From positions 1-7,813 of the forward strand of contig JAJRVI010000171.1 in assembly GCA_024277405.1 (NCBI GenBank): a stretch of 7,813 bases of DNA, in the 5' to 3' direction. The position numbers and the translations under genes were made by a program. Source of the stretch: Fidelibacterota bacterium (lineage in GTDB: Bacteria > Bipolaricaulota > Bipolaricaulia > Bipolaricaulales > Bipolaricaulaceae). This document shows, one piece after another, positions 1 through 5,416 of this stretch (position 1 is its first letter; each line of letters starts with the position of its first letter). The notes under the pieces are model-generated. The model saw only the letters and a list, made by a program, of their open reading frames with translations, had not been told where the DNA came from and made no database searches.

Positions 1-910
1 CGTCCTCGGAGATCACGCGCCCGCCGGTGAGGATGGCGATGTCCTCCAGCATCGCCTTGCGGCGGTCGCCGAAGCCCGGGGCCTTCACGGCACAGGAGGT
101 GAGGGTCCCGCGGAGCTTGTTGAGCACCAACGTGGAAAGGGCCTCACCGGTCACGTCCTTGGCGATGACCAGGAGGGGCTTCCCGGTCTGGGCCACCTTC
201 TCCATGATGGGGATGAGCTCCATGGCGTTCTTGATCTCGCGGTCGGTGATGAGGATGTAGGGCTCCTCCAGCACCACCTCCATCTTCTTCGGGTCGGTGA
301 CGAAGTACGGCGAGATGTACTCGCGGTCGAAGCGCATCCCCTCCACGATCTCGTAGTAGGTCTCGATGGTCTCGGAGTCCTCCACCGTGATCACGCCGTC
401 CTCGCCCACCGCCTCCATGGCGTCGGCGATGATGCGGCCGATCTCGGGATCGTTGGCGGAGATGGTGGCGACCTGGGCCGTCTCCTCCTTGGAGGTGAGC
501 TTCTTGGACATCTTCTTGAGCTCCTCCACCACCGCCTTGGTGCCCTTCTCGATCCCGCGCTTGAGGGCCATGGGGTTGGCGCCGGCGGCCACCATCTTGA
601 ACCCTTCCTTGATCAGGGCGTGGGCAAGGATTGTGGCGGTGGTGGTCCCGTCGCCGGCGACATCGTTGGTCTTGGAGGCCACCTCCTTCACGAGCTGGGC
701 CCCCATGTTCTCGAACGCGTCCTTGTACTCCTGTTCCTCGGCGATGGTGACGCCGTCGTTCACGATGTCGGGGGAACCGAACTTCTTCTCGAGACAGACG
801 TTGCGGCCACGGGGGCCTAGGGTGACCCGGACGACGTTGGCGAGCTTCTCCACGCCGGCGAGGACCTTCCTGCGCGCCTCTTCACCGAATATGACTTCCT
901 TCGCTGCCAT
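1..910 (-). CDS. groEL: Chaperonin GroEL (60 kDa), N-terminal 303 residues, cut by window edge
   Basis: Subunit of the double-ring ATP-dependent cytosolic chaperonin that folds proteins with GroES. The visible part reads MAAKEVIFGEEARRKVLAG and stays in register with E. coli GroEL: the ATP-binding TLGPRGRN at residues 30-37, Asp52 in NDGVT, and GDGTTT at 86-91. It continues through the intermediate domain (VGEDGVITVED) and into the apical domain (RFDREYISPYF, KAPGFGDRRKAML), ending at VISED near residue 303 of the usual ~540. The C-terminal intermediate and equatorial segments lie outside the window. The ATG at 908-910 follows a strong AAGGAGGTGA site and lies 16 nt after the groES stop, so the two are co-transcribed and CIRCE-controlled. 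Small oddities are Asn51 where Lys is usual, and Cys39. No frameshift is seen in the visible part. Confidence 0.98.
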   Translation of the reverse strand, partial: MAAKEVIFGEEARRKVLAGVEKLANVVRVTLGPRGRNVCLEKKFGSPDIVNDGVTIAEEQEYKDAFENMGAQLVKEVASKTNDVAGDGTTTATILAHALIKEGFKMVAAGANPMALKRGIEKGTKAVVEELKKMSKKLTSKEETAQVATISANDPEIGRIIADAMEAVGEDGVITVEDSETIETYYEIVEGMRFDREYISPYFVTDPKKMEVVLEEPYILITDREIKNAMELIPIMEKVAQTGKPLLVIAKDVTGEALSTLVLNKLRGTLTSCAVKAPGFGDRRKAMLEDIAILTGGRVISED

Positions 911-926
911 CGTTCACCTCCTTGTG

Positions 927-1202
927 TCACTCCTCCTCGATGATGGCGAGGATGTCCGTCGTCTTGACGAGGAGATACTTCTCCTCGCCCATGCGCACCT
1001 CGGTGCCGGCATAGGCAGAGACGAGGACCCTGTCTCCCTCCTTGACCTCGATCTTCTCCGCCGTGCCCACGGCGACGACCTCGCCGCGGATGGCCTTCTC
1101 GTCCTTCACGGACTCGGGGAGGACGATCCCGCCGGGGGTCTTGCGCTCTTCCTGTTCGAGCTTCTTGATGAGGACCCTGTTCCCCAGAGGCTTGATCTTC
1201 AT
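927..1202 (-). CDS. groES: Co-chaperonin GroES (10 kDa)
   Basis: Heptameric lid of the GroEL chamber. The 91 residues are close to the usual 95-97. MKIKPLGNRVLIKKLE is the first beta strand region. The mobile loop that docks on GroEL is at about residues 17-34 (EERKTPGGIVLPES), with the hydrophobic IVL tripeptide. RGEVVAVG and EGDRVLVSAYAGTEV are the typical barrel strands, and the protein ends in DILAIIEEE. The ATG at 1200-1202 is preceded by AGGGAGGTGA with good spacing. It is the first gene of the groESL operon, with its promoter and HrcA-type operator immediately upstream (1229-1286). Confidence 0.98.
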   Translation of the reverse strand: MKIKPLGNRVLIKKLEQEERKTPGGIVLPESVKDEKAIRGEVVAVGTAEKIEVKEGDRVLVSAYAGTEVRMGEEKYLLVKTTDILAIIEEE

Positions 1203-1228
1203 AGCGTCACCTCCCTAACGATCGGTGA

Positions 1229-1255
1229 TTAGCACTGAAGGTGTTGGACTGCTAA
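1229..1255 (-). promoter_or_regulatory. CIRCE operator (HrcA binding site) for groESL
   Basis: On the plus strand the arms are TTAGCACTG (1229-1237) and GACTGCTAA (1247-1255), separated by 9 nt. The consensus is TTAGCACTC-N9-GAGTGCTAA, so each 9-nt arm has one mismatch and the spacing is exact. The element lies 26 nt upstream of the groES start and begins 2 nt downstream of the groESL -10 box, so it should cover the transcription start. This is the classic place for repression by HrcA and heat induction. The hrcA gene itself is not in this window. Confidence 0.93.
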
Positions 1256-1257
1256 AA

Positions 1258-1286
1258 ATTGTAACGTTACGCTTTTCCCGGTTCAA
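1258..1286 (-). promoter_or_regulatory. groESL sigma-70-type promoter
   Basis: Reading the minus strand, -35 TTGAAC (1281-1286) and -10 TACAAT (1258-1263) are separated by exactly 17 nt. This predicts a start near 1250, inside the CIRCE operator, and a leader of about 50 nt carrying the groES Shine-Dalgarno site. The -35 box is only 2 nt from the start codon of the divergent gene at 1289. Confidence 0.85.
1261..1270. repeat. 10-bp perfect palindrome in the groESL promoter spacer
   Basis: GTAACGTTAC is a perfect palindrome. It overlaps half of the groESL -10 box and extends into the spacer. Its position between two divergent genes would suit an operator, but a 10-bp palindrome can occur by chance and I recognise no regulator for it. 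Confidence 0.35.
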
Positions 1287-1288
1287 CG

Positions 1289-1756
1289 ATGCCCAGCGGG
1301 AAGGTACATCTCTCCTTCGAGCTCGCGACCCTGCCCCTGTGGACCACCGCTGGGGTGTTCCTGGGGGTAGGGTGGGATGAGCTCGTGGTGTTCACCGCGG
1401 CGTACGCGGGGGCATCACTGCTCCTATCCCCGGACCTGGATCTCGCGGACTCGGACGCCTCTCGCCGTTGGGGGCCCCTACGGATCCTGTGGTGGCCCTA
1501 CACCGTAGCCTTCAAGCACCGCGGACTCTCCCATTCCCTCGTGTTCGGACCCCTGACGCGGGTGCTGTACCTCGGGTTCCTCGCCGCGTGCGTATGGGCG
1601 GCGTTGTACCTCGCCCTCGGCCTGCGCGTCGGATGGCGGCTGCCCCCTCCGGGGCCGGTCATCGCTTTCCTCATCGGTATATACCTGACGAACCTCCTCC
1701 ACGTCCTCCTGGATAGGCTCGGTTCCGCCTTCGGGCGGGCACGGGGCCGATCTTGA
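1289..1756 (+). CDS. DUF2227/YdjM-like membrane protein with metal-binding His/Asp residues
   Basis: This 155-residue protein resembles the DUF2227 'putative metal-binding' family and the related YdjM-type predicted membrane-bound metal-dependent hydrolases. It starts with the characteristic MPSGKVH (His7). It also has SPDLDLADSD (Asp49, Asp51, Asp54), KHRGLSHS (His77, His82) and LLHVLLD (His138, Asp142), the spaced His/Asp set expected to hold metal. Hydrophobic stretches at about 32-47, 92-112 and 122-141 are probably membrane segments. No substrate is known and hydrolase activity is only predicted. The ATG fits the family N-terminus but has no Shine-Dalgarno site. A weak -35/-10 pair (TTGGAC 1244-1249, TACGCT 1268-1273, 18-nt spacer) would overlap the CIRCE right arm. 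It is probably the first gene of the cluster running to 3054. Confidence 0.75.
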   Translation: MPSGKVHLSFELATLPLWTTAGVFLGVGWDELVVFTAAYAGASLLLSPDLDLADSDASRRWGPLRILWWPYTVAFKHRGLSHSLVFGPLTRVLYLGFLAACVWAALYLALGLRVGWRLPPPGPVIAFLIGIYLTNLLHVLLDRLGSAFGRARGRS

Positions 1757-1758
1757 GC

Positions 1759-1764
1759 TAGAAT
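1759..1764 (+). promoter_or_regulatory. Candidate -10 box for leaderless rlpA-like mRNA
   Basis: TAGAAT ends 6 nt before the GTG at 1771, separated by six cytosines. That spacing puts the transcription start at the start codon itself. There is no Shine-Dalgarno site before this GTG and no convincing -35 box, so the call rests on the -10 match and spacing. It lies 2 nt after the stop codon of the upstream gene. Confidence 0.5.
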
Positions 1765-1770
1765 CCCCCC

Positions 1771-2154
1771 GTGAAGACGTGGATCGTGGTCCTCATCGTA
1801 GGGTTCCTCGCCGCGGGGATATCCCTCCTGTCCCACCTTCCCCGCTACGACGAGGTGGGGATCGCCTCCTGGTACGGCCCCGGGTTCCACGGGAACGTAA
1901 CGGCCAACGGCGAGCTTTACGACATGTACGCCTTCACCGCCGCTCACAAGACCCTCCCCTTCGGCACCGTGGTCAAGGTCGTGGACCTCGAGACCGGGAG
2001 ATCGGTGGTGGTCCGGATAAACGACCGGGGACCGTTCGTCCAGGGCCGGATCATCGACCTCTCCTACGCGGCCGCGCAGGAACTGGGGATCGTGGATCGG
2101 GGGACGGCGAAGGTGGGGCTTATAATCCTGTGGAAGCCCGAAACAGGGAGGTGA
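1771..2154 (+). CDS. Membrane-anchored RlpA-like double-psi beta-barrel protein
   Basis: RlpA-family proteins act on septal peptidoglycan, and some are lytic transglycosylases that cleave denuded glycans. Of 127 residues, about 3-21 form one hydrophobic segment (TWIVVLIVGFLAAGISLL), a signal anchor or uncleaved signal peptide with no lipobox Cys. The rest is the RlpA barrel: GIASWYGPGFHG (30-41), TANGE (44-48), AAHKTLPFG (57-65), VRINDRGPF (81-89, with the conserved Asp85) and RIIDLSYAAAQELG (93-106). There is no C-terminal SPOR domain, unlike E. coli RlpA, so glycan targeting must differ or be absent. The GTG start gives a proper N-terminal export segment. The downstream gene starts 3 nt after the stop. 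The fold is clear; enzymatic activity is inferred. Confidence 0.88.
   Translation: MKTWIVVLIVGFLAAGISLLSHLPRYDEVGIASWYGPGFHGNVTANGELYDMYAFTAAHKTLPFGTVVKVVDLETGRSVVVRINDRGPFVQGRIIDLSYAAAQELGIVDRGTAKVGLIILWKPETGR
2121..2126 (+). promoter_or_regulatory. Possible internal -10 box before the thioredoxin-like gene
   Basis: A perfect TATAAT lies inside the 3' end of the rlpA-like gene, 31 nt upstream of the next ATG (2158). It would give a short leader containing the GGGAGG site. No -35 box is recognisable at 16-18 nt, so it may simply encode Leu-Ile-Ile. Confidence 0.25.
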
Positions 2155-2157
2155 CGG

Positions 2158-3054
2158 ATGCGGATCGTCTCGGCGGCCGCCATTATCCTGCTTTCCCCGC
2201 TCGTCGCGCTCGCCGGTTGGGAGTTCTCCACCCTCCAGGGGGGGAAGATCCCGCTGGATGACCTGTACGAGGGCAAATGGTGCCTGGCGTTCGTTGTGGC
2301 CCCGGAGTGTCTGGCGTGTGCCGTCGCCATCGGCTGGCTCAAGGCCTGGCAAGGGGAGCAGACCGCGAGTCGGATCCAGGTGGCCCTGGTCGTCCCCTGG
2401 GACACGCCGGAGCTCCGGGAGTCGCTGGAGGGCGTGCCCTTCCCCGTGATCGTGGATCCAGAGCTCGTGCTCGCCTCATGGTTCAAGGTGAAGGTGGCAC
2501 CCACGGTGGCCCTGTTCGCCGAGGGGGCGTACAACGAGGTCCTGACGTGGCCGTTCACCGAAGGGGAACTCCGGGGAAAGCTCCTTGAGCTCCAGCGATT
2601 TGTGATCCCTCGTCCCCAGGACCTGTTGGGGAACCCGCCCCCCGAGCTCGTGGGAACCGATCTCACGGGAAAGGGAATAGGATCCGCTGTCGTCCCACAT
2701 CCGGCTCTCCTGTTCTTCTTCAGTCCCACCTGTCCCGCATGCCGGGCCTCGTTGGAGATGTTGGACGACATCACCCGGCTCCTCCCCGTGGTCCTCATCG
2801 TCCTCACCAAGGGCCACGAACTCACCCCGGAGGATCTGGGGGAGCTCCGGGACCTGAAGGGGAAGTACGGCGAGAGGCTGCGCGTCGTGCTCCTCGGCGA
2901 CCACGAGAAGGAGGTAATGGACAGCTACCGGATCCGGTGGACCCCTACCTTCTTCCTGGTGGATGCGGACGGGATACTTCGGAAGGTGTGGGAGGGGCCG
3001 AGCGAGACCCTGGTACTCGAGCTGGAAGAGCTCCTCGCGGGCGGTGCCCCGTGA
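2158..3054 (+). CDS. Secreted protein with two thioredoxin-like domains (TlpA/thiol-disulfide type)
   Basis: This 298-residue protein is probably a periplasmic or extracytoplasmic thiol-disulfide protein. Residues 1-19 form a signal peptide (RIVSAAAIILLSPLVALA) with likely cleavage after ALA. Domain 1 (about 22-148) has the redox motif CLAC at 51-54, preceded by Cys42, and a cis-Pro-type VAPT around Pro115. Domain 2 (about 165-293) has CPAC at 192-195 in FFFSPTCPACRAS, and WTPTFFLVDADG with the cis-Pro at 263. Both domains therefore keep CxxC and the facing proline. The ATG follows GGGAGGTGA, which overlaps the stop of the rlpA-like gene, so the two are translated from one message. The redox partner (a DsbD/CcdA-like donor) is not in the window. 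Disulfide reduction, isomerisation or heme-related roles cannot be separated from sequence alone. Confidence 0.82.
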   Translation: MRIVSAAAIILLSPLVALAGWEFSTLQGGKIPLDDLYEGKWCLAFVVAPECLACAVAIGWLKAWQGEQTASRIQVALVVPWDTPELRESLEGVPFPVIVDPELVLASWFKVKVAPTVALFAEGAYNEVLTWPFTEGELRGKLLELQRFVIPRPQDLLGNPPPELVGTDLTGKGIGSAVVPHPALLFFFSPTCPACRASLEMLDDITRLLPVVLIVLTKGHELTPEDLGELRDLKGKYGERLRVVLLGDHEKEVMDSYRIRWTPTFFLVDADGILRKVWEGPSETLVLELEELLAGGAP

Positions 3055-3064
3055 GGCCGCCTCA
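3052..3064. repeat. Small inverted repeat spanning two convergent stop codons
   Basis: TGAGG-CCG-CCTCA is a perfect 5-bp inverted repeat with a 3-nt loop. It contains the TGA of the plus-strand thioredoxin-like gene (3052-3054) and the TGA of the minus-strand DUF458 gene (3062-3064). A short hairpin could form in either transcript, but no T-run follows on either strand, so it is not a standard intrinsic terminator. Confidence 0.35.
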
Positions 3065-3541
3065 GGTGTGCTTATCGGCCACGGTGGAGGCCGCGTATGC
3101 CTCGGGCTTCGTCCGCACCGCGAACCCGCTTCCCCGGATCATCCCCACCACCTCCTCCACCAGTTCCCGGGTGCGGCCCGAGCGTCCCACGTCCACGTGG
3201 ATCTCGAGGTGGAACCCGAGGACCTCGCGCTCCTGGAGGGCCTCCACGAGCCGGCGGGCGAGCTCGTAGGAGAGCCACGCCTCCCGCCAGATGCGTTCGC
3301 GGATCGTGGGCGGGTTCCTCTCGCGGCGGCGCTGCCAGAAGTACCGTCCTCCTTTCCCCAACCGGTGGATCACGATGGCGGACACGTACTCGGCGATGTT
3401 GTAATAGGTCTGAGAATCCGTCCCCACGATGATCTCGTAGGCTGCCTTGGGAGCGTCCTCCATCATGGAGACGATCTCGTCCACCACCTGGGGGAATGTC
3501 AGCGCTCCCACCGTGGGGTTGTAGAAGATATCCCTCGTCAT
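3062..3541 (-). CDS. YkuK/DUF458 family, RNase H-like fold protein
   Basis: This 159-residue protein matches the DUF458 (B. subtilis YkuK) family, predicted to have an RNase H-like nuclease fold but without an established role. Visible motifs are VGTDSQTYYN (Asp42 in the first strand), a Glu in WLSYELARRL (about 93), HVDVGRSGRTREL (Asp117), and the family ending KPEAYAASTVADKHT (Asp156). Together these give an acidic set like the D-E-D-D metal site of RNase H enzymes. It lies 51 nt downstream of dcd, on the same strand. It also seems to have its own promoter and a start without a real Shine-Dalgarno site. It converges with the thioredoxin-like gene, with only 7 nt between the stops. Nuclease activity is inferred from the fold only. 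Confidence 0.85.
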   Translation of the reverse strand: MTRDIFYNPTVGALTFPQVVDEIVSMMEDAPKAAYEIIVGTDSQTYYNIAEYVSAIVIHRLGKGGRYFWQRRRERNPPTIRERIWREAWLSYELARRLVEALQEREVLGFHLEIHVDVGRSGRTRELVEEVVGMIRGSGFAVRTKPEAYAASTVADKHT

Positions 3542-3549
3542 CTCGACCG

Positions 3550-3579
3550 ATCCTACACCCCCGTGAAACAGATCGTCAA
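3550..3579 (-). promoter_or_regulatory. Candidate promoter for the DUF458 gene (near-leaderless)
   Basis: On the minus strand, -35 TTGACG (3574-3579) and -10 TAGGAT (3550-3555) are 18 nt apart. The -10 box ends 8 nt before the ATG at 3539-3541, so the message would start at or within about 2 nt of the start codon. The pair lies in the 51-nt gap after the dcd stop, so DUF458 can be transcribed independently of thyX-dcd. Confidence 0.6.
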
Positions 3580-3592
3580 GTTCGCATCGCGG

Positions 3593-5416
3593 TTATCGCG
3601 GAGGGGTAACGCCCGGTTGATCCTGGTAGATCCCACCAGCCTCCTTCTCCGTATAGGTACGCAGGGGACGCCGGCCTCGGAAGAAGACGACCTGGGCGAT
3701 CCCCTGCCCCACGTGGAGCCTGATCGGAAGGGGCGACAAATTTGCCAATTCTATAGTGAGTTTTCCGCGCCATCCACAATTCCCGGACCACACCGCTTTG
3801 CCGTTTCTGCGTACGTAAATGGTGTGGTGCGGCGGTACGGTCACATCGTAGACATATCCCCTATACGGTACTCGGTGCCAAGCCTTCTCAGCGCGGCCGT
3901 GTTGCGGGGTCCCGTTCTTCGAGAATCGCACCCTGAAGACCTCGTTCCTCGAAACATATTGCGGGGCCATATGCACGGGCCTCCCGGCTTCGGCGCCGAC
4001 CCAAAAGGATGCAGGCCATCCGGCCTTGAGGCCTATCTCCTGGAGGTCATCGACTAAGCGCTTGGAAGAAGTTGAGGCGGTAAGCGTGGAGAAGTTCCCG
4101 TCACCGAGCATATATGCCCATAAAAGCTTTCGCAGAAGATGCGGCGACAACACCTTGATCTCCGGGGGCACATGCTTTTCGTGGGCGTGACCGAACTGCA
4201 TGAGGTAGATACAAAGCCGCTTATTCAACGTGGTAAAACCATAAGGCGTCTCACGCCACTTGAAGGGAAGCTTGTACAGGATATCCCTCGCTTTCTTCTT
4301 CGTATTTGTGCTGAGGGAAGCGACTTTCACAACGTAGTCACCGTCCTTCGACACGTAAGCCGAGCCTTCCGCGAGCCAAAGGCCGAAGAACTCAACCCAA
4401 GCTGCGATCGGCACGGGTATCGGTTCCAAGAGGCCGAAATCTTTCATCTTCCTCTTCAGTCTGTATTTCCAGAAGTGCGAGGCTCCGATCTTCCTACCTT
4501 CAGTTGAGTGGACACGGCGGCGCTCAACAGCACCGAGGTCGGTGAGGATTTGCAACAGTCTGTGGAAGGTCCTTCTCGTCGGCCTCGGCTCCTCCAAACG
4601 TCCGTATATCTCCGGTGTGGTTGCTTCACCGAGATCTGCCAAGATGTCGAAGACCTGTGAAGCCAACCGTCTAGTAGTTACTCGACCTTCATCTGGTAAC
4701 GCTGAAAGAACGAAGGACTCCGAGTGATCGCCGATCCAGAAGGCATCCCTTTTGAATTCAAGTTCGGAGTAGCCTTCCACATCCTCAGCCTTGAGCAACT
4801 CGAAGTCGAGTCTATTCTGTCGGCGCACGTAAAGCTGATGCTCTGGCGTCACCAAAAGATCGATACTGGTTCCTTTGATGGCGATCATCTCGCCCTCATA
4901 CCAACGTTTTTGGCGGGCGATTATGGGGTGATATTCCAACATGCCATCTGGGTTCAGCGTGGCCACGATCTCGTTTTCCGCGAGGTCCTCGAACCTTTTC
5001 CATCCCTCGAGGGTCAGGATCTCGGTTTGATCGTCAAAGCATTCGAGGGGGGTCACGTTCACCAACAGCCCGCAGCGGGCGTAGGAACTCTTGCCCCAAC
5101 ATACGCCCATCACGTCATCCGGCATGGCGAACCGCTCGACGCTCTCAGCGAGTACCTGTGAATGCGGCGCGAGTTCGAAGACCCCCTCCGCCTCGATCTC
5201 CCGGAACAGCTCCCGGGGGAAGTTCAAGGGGTCCAGAACGGCGTTCACCCCTCCCAGGGGGACGAGGAACCTCCTCCCCAACCGGATGTCGTAGCCGAAG
5301 GACCCCAGGCCATAGGAGGGCTTCCCCTGCTGACGGGGGACGAACGGCGTGATCATCGGGGGCTCACGCTCGCACAACTCCCGGATCTCCCGGTCCGAGA
5401 GGATGGACCAGCTCAT
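3593..5416 (-). CDS. dcd: dCTP deaminase precursor interrupted by an intein
   Basis: Dcd deaminates dCTP to dUTP (some members also hydrolyse it to dUMP), feeding thymidylate synthesis. The 607-residue precursor is an N-extein (1-125), an intein (126-546) and a C-extein (547-607); splicing leaves 186 residues, normal for Dcd. The exteins match the subfamily with SYGLGSFGYDIRLGRRF (34-50), CWGKSSYARCGLLVNVTPLE (106-125) and, after the intein, CGWRGKLTIELANLSPLPI and IYQDQPGVTPP. The catalytic Glu is probably in LTIEL, 9 residues after the junction, and the SSxAR motif is at 110-114. The start is the ATG at 5414-5416, which overlaps the thyX stop as ATGA and follows GGAGGTGATGG. A longer open frame upstream lies within thyX and lacks Dcd similarity. 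Unspliced protein should be inactive because the active-site strands are split. Whether it also has dUTPase activity is unknown. Confidence 0.95.
   Translation of the reverse strand: MSWSILSDREIRELCEREPPMITPFVPRQQGKPSYGLGSFGYDIRLGRRFLVPLGGVNAVLDPLNFPRELFREIEAEGVFELAPHSQVLAESVERFAMPDDVMGVCWGKSSYARCGLLVNVTPLECFDDQTEILTLEGWKRFEDLAENEIVATLNPDGMLEYHPIIARQKRWYEGEMIAIKGTSIDLLVTPEHQLYVRRQNRLDFELLKAEDVEGYSELEFKRDAFWIGDHSESFVLSALPDEGRVTTRRLASQVFDILADLGEATTPEIYGRLEEPRPTRRTFHRLLQILTDLGAVERRRVHSTEGRKIGASHFWKYRLKRKMKDFGLLEPIPVPIAAWVEFFGLWLAEGSAYVSKDGDYVVKVASLSTNTKKKARDILYKLPFKWRETPYGFTTLNKRLCIYLMQFGHAHEKHVPPEIKVLSPHLLRKLLWAYMLGDGNFSTLTASTSSKRLVDDLQEIGLKAGWPASFWVGAEAGRPVHMAPQYVSRNEVFRVRFSKNGTPQHGRAEKAWHRVPYRGYVYDVTVPPHHTIYVRRNGKAVWSGNCGWRGKLTIELANLSPLPIRLHVGQGIAQVVFFRGRRPLRTYTEKEAGGIYQDQPGVTPPR
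4007..4402 (-). other. LAGLIDADG endonuclease domain within the Dcd intein
   Basis: This covers intein residues about 214-345. Motif 1 is EFFGLWLAEGSAY, with acidic Glu225 (codon 4367-4369). Motif 2 is LLWAYMLGDGNFS, with Asp314 (codon 4100-4102). Both metal-binding acids are present, unlike in many decayed inteins, so the domain could still cut an intein-free dcd allele. Limits are approximate. Confidence 0.85.
4460..4663 (-). other. Winged-helix-like DNA-binding segment within the Dcd intein
   Basis: This covers intein residues about 127-194. The pattern is a helix (LASQVFDILADLG), then GEATTPEIYGRLE and a candidate recognition helix (TRRTFHRLLQILTDLGAV). A basic beta-wing-like stretch follows (ERRRVHSTEGRKIG, then HFWKYRL). 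This reads as a winged helix like those in transcription regulators. It is placed after the block B region and before the endonuclease, where it may add DNA contacts for homing. The call is from pattern only; limits are approximate. Confidence 0.65.

Larger units (their letters stand above)
3779..5041 (-). mobile_element. Dcd intein, 421 residues, LAGLIDADG homing endonuclease type
   Basis: The intein runs from Cys1 (CFDDQTEILTLEGW, block A) to the final Asn (VWSGN, block G), followed by Cys+1 of the C-extein. Block B is IDLLVTPEHQLYV with the TxxH pair Thr65/His68. Block F is YVYDVTVPPHHTIYV (about 397-410). Cys1, terminal Asn and Cys+1 fit class 1 splicing. The penultimate residue is Gly rather than the common His. 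Between blocks B and F lie a winged-helix-like segment and a LAGLIDADG endonuclease with two acidic motifs. The DNA is less GC-rich than the host: by hand count 4201-4260 has 28/60 G+C, against 43/60 at 5461-5520 in thyX. That supports horizontal arrival. There is no stop or frameshift, so splicing and homing may both be active. The boundaries follow from the Cys and Asn codons and the Dcd alignment. Confidence 0.93.

Noticed and set aside
366..1232. Long plus-strand open frame of 288 codons opposite groEL and groES
   Set aside because: It is a GC-driven antisense shadow crossing both chaperonin genes and the gap between them; the product is low-complexity and resembles no family.
1498..2352. 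284-codon minus-strand open frame opposite the DUF2227-like, RlpA-like and thioredoxin-like genes
   Set aside because: It is rich in Arg, Pro and Gly, as expected for an antisense shadow in GC-rich DNA, and it spans three well-supported genes.
2963..4057. 364-codon plus-strand open frame crossing the thioredoxin-like, DUF458 and dcd genes
   Set aside because: It runs antisense through clearly recognisable DUF458 and Dcd/intein coding sequence and has no recognisable motifs.
4139..5161. Plus-strand open frames within the intein, possibly a nested gene
   Set aside because: Several short frames appear because the intein is less GC-rich, but none has family motifs and the minus-strand intein explains the whole stretch.
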